Under the pieces are notes generated by a model, which searched no databases, was not told the DNA's origin, and saw only the letters and a program-made list of their open reading frames with translations. This document shows, one piece after another, positions 58,086 to 64,000 of a DNA stretch of 64,000 nt; within the stretch, counting starts at the first letter, position 1, and each line of letters begins with the position of its first letter. The translations under genes and the position numbers were made by a program. This stretch comes from Lamellibrachia columna. Its lineage: Eukaryota > Annelida > Polychaeta > Sabellida > Siboglinidae. The stretch is taken from assembly GCA_963662155.1 (NCBI GenBank), contig OY759262.1:51263285-51327284 (forward strand), written 5' to 3'.

Positions 58086-58570
58086 TGTGTGTGTGTGTGT
58101 CAGTATGCGTGTCAGTATGTATGTATATGTCAATGTGCGTAGGCCAAAGCAAATATTTGAAGAACGATAATAACTGCATTACTGTTTTCTTGAAGTTTAC
58201 GCTGTGCCAAAAGGGACACCAGTGCGTTCCAATAAAGGTGCTAGCGCCCTGCACGGGCATGGCGTGTCAAAGTTACGTGATGAACTAATTAATGCTTGAT
58301 ACTAATGACCCTATTAGAAATGCTAACTGTTGCATATAGATTATTTATCGTTTGTTGCTCCTATACATGTATGTTGTTAAACTTCGTGCAGGCGGTTGTG
58401 TATAATTTGTATGATGTTTCACTTCGTGTTAATCATGAACATTGGATATCACATCCACATATCAATACGTGTCAGATATCAATGTTGTAGCAAAACGGGG
58501 AAGATGCCCACAATACAAAGAGTTTGGTCCAACCAATGTGTGTGCACGAGTCCAGTTTAATGCAGTACAG
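53543..58570 (+). CDS. Secreted Kunitz/antistasin inhibitor gene (exons)
   Basis: Exon 53543-53550 starts with ATG. Exon 53787-53848 (acceptor TTGCAG, donor C/GTAAGT) completes a signal peptide (MKSEVIFLWCVLFLGLVAMA). Exon 56668-56755 is Cys-rich (VKCSPREQC, NPCLIPPCP) and joins in phase 1 to exon 57143-57398. That exon holds a Kunitz domain (CYLSKETGPCRGRFRRWFYN, FIYGGCGGN) and an antistasin-like domain (CPRLTCDKECEYGAVFDKSG). Exons 58196-58276 (CQKGHQC) and 58476-58570 (GRCPQYKEFGPTNVCARV, perhaps WAP-like) follow. About five extra bases after GGNQN (near 57259) break the Kunitz frame. Exon 2 and exon 3 phases do not match, so exons are missing from this model. It is likely an extracellular serine-protease inhibitor. 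Confidence 0.62.
53850..56667. other. Intron of inhibitor gene with simple repeats
   Basis: Contains ACGC/ACAC-rich stretches (54560-54620 and 55110-55195) and a repeated module. ATTGCCAT...TTTTGTTGGAGA.A.CTCCGCTTACGA occurs at about 54215 and 54890, followed in both cases by a CATGCCGCTTCGTG/CATGCTGCGCTGCAG segment. No additional exon could be supported, though phase analysis suggests one exists. Confidence 0.5.
55735..55795 (+). mobile_element. Possible tRNA-derived SINE head
   Basis: GTAGAGGCTAGAACATCGGA resembles an A box region and GGAGTTCGAATCAAC a B box, at tRNA-like spacing. The match is weaker than the one at 18849-18905. Confidence 0.4.
57649..58100. repeat. Two (GT)n microsatellites within intron
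   Basis: GT-rich tracts at about 57649-57768 and 57851-58100 with a TATGAATGTGTGTG spacer. They lie between the Kunitz exon and the following Cys-rich exon. Confidence 0.95.
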
Positions 58571-58803
58571 GTAAGTTTTTACATATCGTTGTATCCGGTC
58601 ATTGGGACTATCCAAAGGGCTTTACATGTCATAATCAGCAGACATGTATTCGAACAACAACTTGACTTATCTGGAGAAAATTCAGTCTCGCCGTAATTAC
58701 TGCTAAAAAAACTAATAATTATTTTATATCCACCGCAGTATATAGTCTCCTACTCATTTATACAGAGGAGTTAACATAAGCAATATAATGTTAGCATTTA
58801 CAT

Positions 58804-59014
<211 letters not shown>

Positions 59015-59529
59015 GAATAACTAAAAGGGCGTTTCAATAGCGTGTCCATCGGGTCCAGTTAACCCCCACACCTTTGTGTCTATCTACACCTTTGTGTCTA
59101 TCTATTGTAAATAAACCATATGCTGGCTCATAGTGGCATTTGTCAAGTCGGTTTTAAACATATTCCCCTTGCTTGTATTAACCGAACCATTCGTAGGTTA
59201 TTACATAGGTTTATCTACTCCGGACGCCCGAACACGTTCACCAGTCTGAGCTACTATGTTGTTTGTATTATGAGGAATCATCGTTTAAACCAATGCCATC
59301 GGTTATATACTGTATTTGTAAACATTATCTTTACAAGTATAGTTTGTAAACAGCTGTGCGACACTGATTCTTGTAATCGGCCACAATTGTAACGCTTCAC
59401 CTCACGTTGGAGTTAATAAACGGACACATTTCATTCATACATTGTCATGGAATACATTTTCGCGCTCGGCACTCGCAGTTGTCAAAATGTGACCAGTAAA
59501 ACATAAATAGCAGGAACTCACAAACTCAA

Positions 59530-60457
59530 CTGATCCAGAAATTCAACCATTATCCCCGAAGTGACCTGAAGAACAACTACATAGCGTCCACCACAAGTCA
59601 CTCGATGAGTTTCCCACATACCATTTATGAAGCCTGTTCCATCGCATCACGATCGAACAGAGCTTTTTGACATATGCCCCCCCTCCCACATGTGGCCCAA
59701 TTGGTATGCTGTCATCAATCATACGGACCAGGTGACCAGACCATCGGAGTTGTGCTCATTTGATGTGGAACTCAATTCCCCATGTTCCGCATTGTTCTAG
59801 AACTTCAGTGTTTGGCACCATATCTTGCCATTTGATGCCTGCTATCTGTCGTAGGCAGCGCATCTGAAACTGATATAGTCGTCTGTTATGTCATCGGTAT
59901 GGGTTCCATGTCTCACATCCGTAGAGCAGGGTTGTAAGTACGACGGCACAATACACGTTGATTTTCGTGCTCAGGCACACGCCACGTTCATTCCAGAGGC
60001 ACTTGGTTAGTCTGCCTAAAGAAGCACTTGCCTTTCTAAGACGGTCAGAGATGTCATCATCAATCATTGCATTTTCGGACAACGATACAGTAAACGCATT
60101 TGATTCTGACCCTTTGTTTTGCACTCTGGCCATCATGCCATCGTGGAATGACCGTATTACGTCAACAAACGTGTATGGACAGCCAACGTTTGCTAACAGT
60201 TTCCAGAATCCTGTTCTGTTGACTAAATAGAAAGCCTTGGTAAGGTCTATGAAGACCATGTAGAGGTCTTGGTTTTGTTCGCGACACTTTTGTTGTATTT
60301 GTTGCATTGCAAAAATCATGTCAGTAGTATCACGCCCTGCCCAGAAGCCACATTGGCTCTCTGGTAAAACATTGTCTATTACTACGTAAATTAATACGTT
60401 CTTAGTAATTATGCATACAACTGTGACATACCTAACTGTTATATTTGTCAACATCAT
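59530..60457 (-). pseudogene. LINE reverse transcriptase with internal deletion
   Basis: The minus-strand frame (60457-59891) carries PESQCGFWAGRDTTDMIFAM, VFIDLTKAFYLVN and IRSFHDGMMARVQ of the RT domain. It then jumps, in frame, to SDRLRKASASLGRL and VLTTLLYGCETW, typical of the far 3' part of the same ORF. The YADD-containing middle is deleted. Further 3' remnants in other frames (QIAGIKWQDMVPNTE-like, GIEFHIK) reach about 59530. CR1/RTE-type LINE, inactive. Confidence 0.82.
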
Positions 60458-60746
60458 AATATATGTAGTCGCGAATTATATAGTTTACACGTCGATAAAG
60501 AGTTAATGACTTAGATTAGTATTATTATAATTATTAATAGTATTTTATCTTAATATAAATAATTTCTAATATGAAAAAGTTATTGTTTTCCTAATTTTTA
60601 TTATATTTATTCACATTATTCATATACATTGCCCAGAAAGTAGCAGCTTGATGACGATAGAGCTACCAAGACTACACATCTGTCATTTGAAACATATATA
60701 ATATATTTTGGTGACTAAATTAAATAATCGTTTTTTGCTCTCACTA

Positions 60747-61034
<288 letters not shown>

Positions 61035-61289
61035 CATAAGCACGTCATCGGAGTTGAAACAGGACGCGCTCACTGAGCTTTCGACGGAGGTGCTCTTCAG
61101 CGAGCTCGCGTTAAGACGCCAATTGAGAAAAGCGCTTTGATGGTCCCGGGTAGGCAGCTTGCAACGTCAATAGGAGCGTCGATGGGCCGACGGCTACAGA
61201 CGGGTTGTTTACGACGACAAAGAAGGCGGCATCTTCAGTCACATGCATCCGCGGGCACAAACGAACAGTACACGCACGACAGCTCTAAA

Positions 61290-62065
61290 TAAGTATAAAA
61301 ACCGACGTGAACGCTCTCCTACGTAGATGGCTAGTATATTATAATTTCGTCGAGTAGAAACCCATCAGCCATATAATATCGCGTGACACAATAATTTACA
61401 TATCTGTTGTTGCGATATTTCTTTTGCATGTTTGCTTAAGTATGACGCACTTAACAGAGTTAACAAAATACGCTTGGAATTACTTGATGTACTCTAAGCA
61501 GGCAATCGCTGAGAACTTACAAAAACTCTTCTGAAATAACGTCTGTTTCGTGTTTTTGCTCTTTTACAAACACGTTAGGGGTACAAAGCGGTAGAATTTC
61601 TTACAACGAAATAGGCCCCTTTCTCGAGTTGTCATAAAACAGGGTTTTTATTCTTTGAAAAGTGCGATGTAATGGGTGGTGTGCTGATTGTGGCGGGGCC
61701 GACTACCTAAGAAAACAGTTGCGATGAAACAACCAGGCCGTAGGGAAAGGGGCAGACCGTAAGTGAGATGGGAGGTCTGCGCAAAGAGGGATATGAGAAA
61801 TGCGGAGGAGGAGGACGACAAGTGGAAGCTGCTAGAAGAGGAAACTGATAACAGTTGAGGCAGTAAAGCACTACATGTACTTGCCTCGAGTCTTTATAAA
61901 GGGATAATCGATCAAGGACACAACATAGCTAATTCTAAGACTGTCATACATAACGTAGTCAGTAGAAAACATACACATGCTTCACGGAACATTTCTAGAT
62001 ATCGCTTTCATATGGGTTATAATTTTTTTTTTCACGGAGCTTGATTTAATTCGGAGGTGTCGTGA
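61290..62065 (+). repeat. Dispersed repeat of about 740 bp, copy B
   Basis: Diverged direct copy of 49580-50316, 11.7 kb away, and adjacent to Ty3/Gypsy remains. An LTR identity was considered, but no TG...CA ends or poly(A) signal arrangement was seen. Confidence 0.85.
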
Positions 62066-62099
62066 TGGTACTTTGCGTTCGGGCGTGTGTGTCTATGCG

Positions 62100-62102
62100 T
62101 AT

Positions 62103-62153
<51 letters not shown>

Positions 62154-62250
62154 GCGTGTGCGTGTGCGTGTGCGTGTGCGTGTGCGTGTGCGTGTGCATG
62201 TGGTTTGGCGAGTGCATGTGCGTGTGTGTGTGTATGCGTGTGTGTGAGAG
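62100..62250. repeat. GT/GCGTGT microsatellite
   Basis: A (GT)n tract followed by (GTGTGC)n and interrupted variants. Confidence 0.93.
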
Positions 62251-62519
62251 TGTGTTTGTATTCACAATGGAGCTACATTGCGACGCGGTTTTCAGTGGTT
62301 GTGAATGTGACATTCTTGTGCTGGTGCCCGACAACTCAAGTGTGATGTCGACGTCAGCAAAGTCCGTAGTGTAGACGGCGATTTATTGTCATCCGAAACC
62401 GAGTCCGATAAATCAACGTGACAGCGACGGCAGCTGTTAAGCATTTGTCTCGGTGGGGGTTGCATGCGTGCTTTCGTGGGTGAGTTCGCGTGTGTGGGTA
62501 CGTGCGTGTGTGCGTGTTT

Positions 62520-63530
62520 GCCTACAGTGCGACGCTTCGCAGAAGGGTCTTTGAGCTGCCTTGCTGCAGGAGCGAAGACGCTTATTATACACCTCAAGGT
62601 GTATGACCAGCGCGGATCGGACTTACGCGCATATAGAAAACGAACTGCTCGCGGTGGTATTTGCGTGCGAACGATTTCAGCATTACACATACAGGAGTGA
62701 CGTAACAGTCGCGTCAGACCACAACCCCTGGAGACCATCACAAACAAACCACTAGCTTGTGCGCTACCTCGGCTACAAAGAATGCTGCTGAGACTACAGA
62801 GGTACAACGTGACGATTGCCTATGTGCCAGGGAAACATACTCAGTTGGCAGACACCTTGTCCCGCATCCTAAAACAACAACCATAAGCTACCATGCGACG
62901 ACTTGGAAGACGGCGTTCGGGTGAACGAAGCGAGATCTTCGACACCACCATCAGATCAGCGGAAAGTTATACTACAACAGTTGCACATCGTACACTTCGG
63001 AATGGAGAGCAACGTGTCCGAGATGCTGTTTACTGGCTCCGCATTAACACGGATATCGGAGGTTGCTCGATATGCTAGGAACACCAGTGGGCGACGCAGA
63101 AAGAACCAACGATGAACCATCGATTCCATCGCGACTATTCCAAAATATGGCCGCGGATTTATTCGAGTGCGAAGGTAGCAACCATCCATCTCTGCAGGAT
63201 TTCTACAGCCGCTACATCGAAGTAGAGAGGCTCTACTAAACACGAGCATACAATACAATGGGTTATCTGAGAAAGCCGTACTGACTGCGAAGAGAATAAT
63301 CGTGAAGGTAACCGCAAGCAGAAGAGACCTTTATATTGCTCTACTGGAGTATCGCACGACGCCCATCTCAGACTGCGGAAATACACCTGCACAGCTGTTG
63401 ATGAACAGACGCTTGAGGTCCATCTTGCCTGCAACACCCAGATCGCTGCAACCTGCCATTGTATGTGGCAACGTGATCGTGAATGGGTTGGTCCCCCGGG
63501 AAAAACTGAGGCTGAGGATTTGCGGTGTAT
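62520..63530 (+). pseudogene. Ty3/Gypsy RNase H and integrase remains
   Basis: Shifting plus-strand frames hold an RNase H-type start (TGCGACGCTTCGCAG, Cys-Asp-Ala-Ser), AALLQERRRLLYTSR, ENELLAVVFACERFQHYTY, SDHNP, and LQRYNVTIAYVPGKHTQLAD, the classical end of the RNase H domain. Further on, YNGLSEKAVLTAKRII and ALLEYRTTPISDCGNTPAQL match the integrase C-terminal half. Stops and frameshifts are many, and the segment between (63080-63240) is degraded. It is a non-functional Gypsy-like element without visible LTRs. Confidence 0.82.
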
Positions 63531-63539
63531 GACTTTATA

Positions 63540-64000
63540 TGATTTGCAAACATAAAATTAACAAAACTGGGCAACCACTTGCATAACGTGTATGCACCAA
63601 GTTTGTCTCTATGCAGTGTTTTTTTTTTCTTCAAAATCGTTACGTATCCCATGGATGCACTAGCATTTGATTGTTACACAATATTTTTCCTCTACTAGAT
63701 CTGGTTTACTCTTGATTCAATTTAAATGCTCCCAAACTATTCAGCATCGAACATGTGACAATGAATATATATGTTCCTGTTTTTTGCCTACCCCATCGCC
63801 CTCGACCCGCGATGATGTTTTTTGGTCATCACGGCGGCCACTCGTAGCGGCTGTTGTACGTGTTTATCGTCCATATCGTTGTATTGATACATTAACTGAT
63901 TGTACAGCTTCACCTTCTCCCTATCATGCTATCTTTATGCTCGATGATGTATCCGGGTAACGCTGCTACAAACTCCATGTCCGATGTCGTCTACATCACC
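63540..64000. other. Unassigned right edge
   Basis: No supported gene or repeat. Confidence 0.5.

Overview
The window is animal nuclear DNA, most likely from a marine invertebrate and plausibly a mollusc or other lophotrochozoan. Evidence for this is spliced genes, non-LTR and Ty3/Gypsy remnants, tRNA-derived SINE heads, a PIF/Harbinger transposon, long CA/GT microsatellites and a split-exon Kunitz/antistasin secreted inhibitor gene. The species cannot be fixed from the sequence alone.

Layout. 1-16180 is one satellite array of about 62-bp units, with a 1340-bp higher-order period in its right half. 16190-17450 holds an AT microsatellite and the decayed 3' end of one Polinton. 17450-20340 is mostly unassigned, with a SINE head. 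20341-43230 is a three-level nest: a LINE reverse transcriptase on the minus strand is split by a Harbinger element (20503-42671, 21-bp TIRs, 3-bp TSD CTG). The Harbinger is in turn interrupted, 66 bp upstream of its Myb/SANT gene start, by a complete Maverick/Polinton (adintovirus-like) element at 25431-42431 (17,001 bp, 137-bp TIRs, perfect 6-bp TSD CGCGTC). 43230-53500 holds microsatellites, a second LINE and two orphan exons. 53543-58570 holds exons of a secreted cysteine-rich inhibitor gene. 59500-63530 holds a third LINE, a diverged repeat shared with 49.6-50.3 kb, and Ty3/Gypsy remains.

The Polinton is the centrepiece. Its core genes are uninterrupted: protein-primed family B DNA polymerase with N-terminal zinc fingers and an OTU-like domain, FtsK/HerA-type packaging ATPase, chromodomain retroviral-type integrase, penton-like minor capsid, pX-like basic protein, double-jelly-roll major capsid and adenain-type protease. 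Three further small conserved proteins are present. To their left lie an RPA-like single-strand-DNA-binding protein and two genes that appear to be spliced with introns of about 50-75 nt, one of them on the opposite strand. The set covers integration, protein-primed replication, packaging and virion formation, so the element looks like a recently integrated virus-like transposon. One caution is that the protease has Cys where the catalytic acid is expected.
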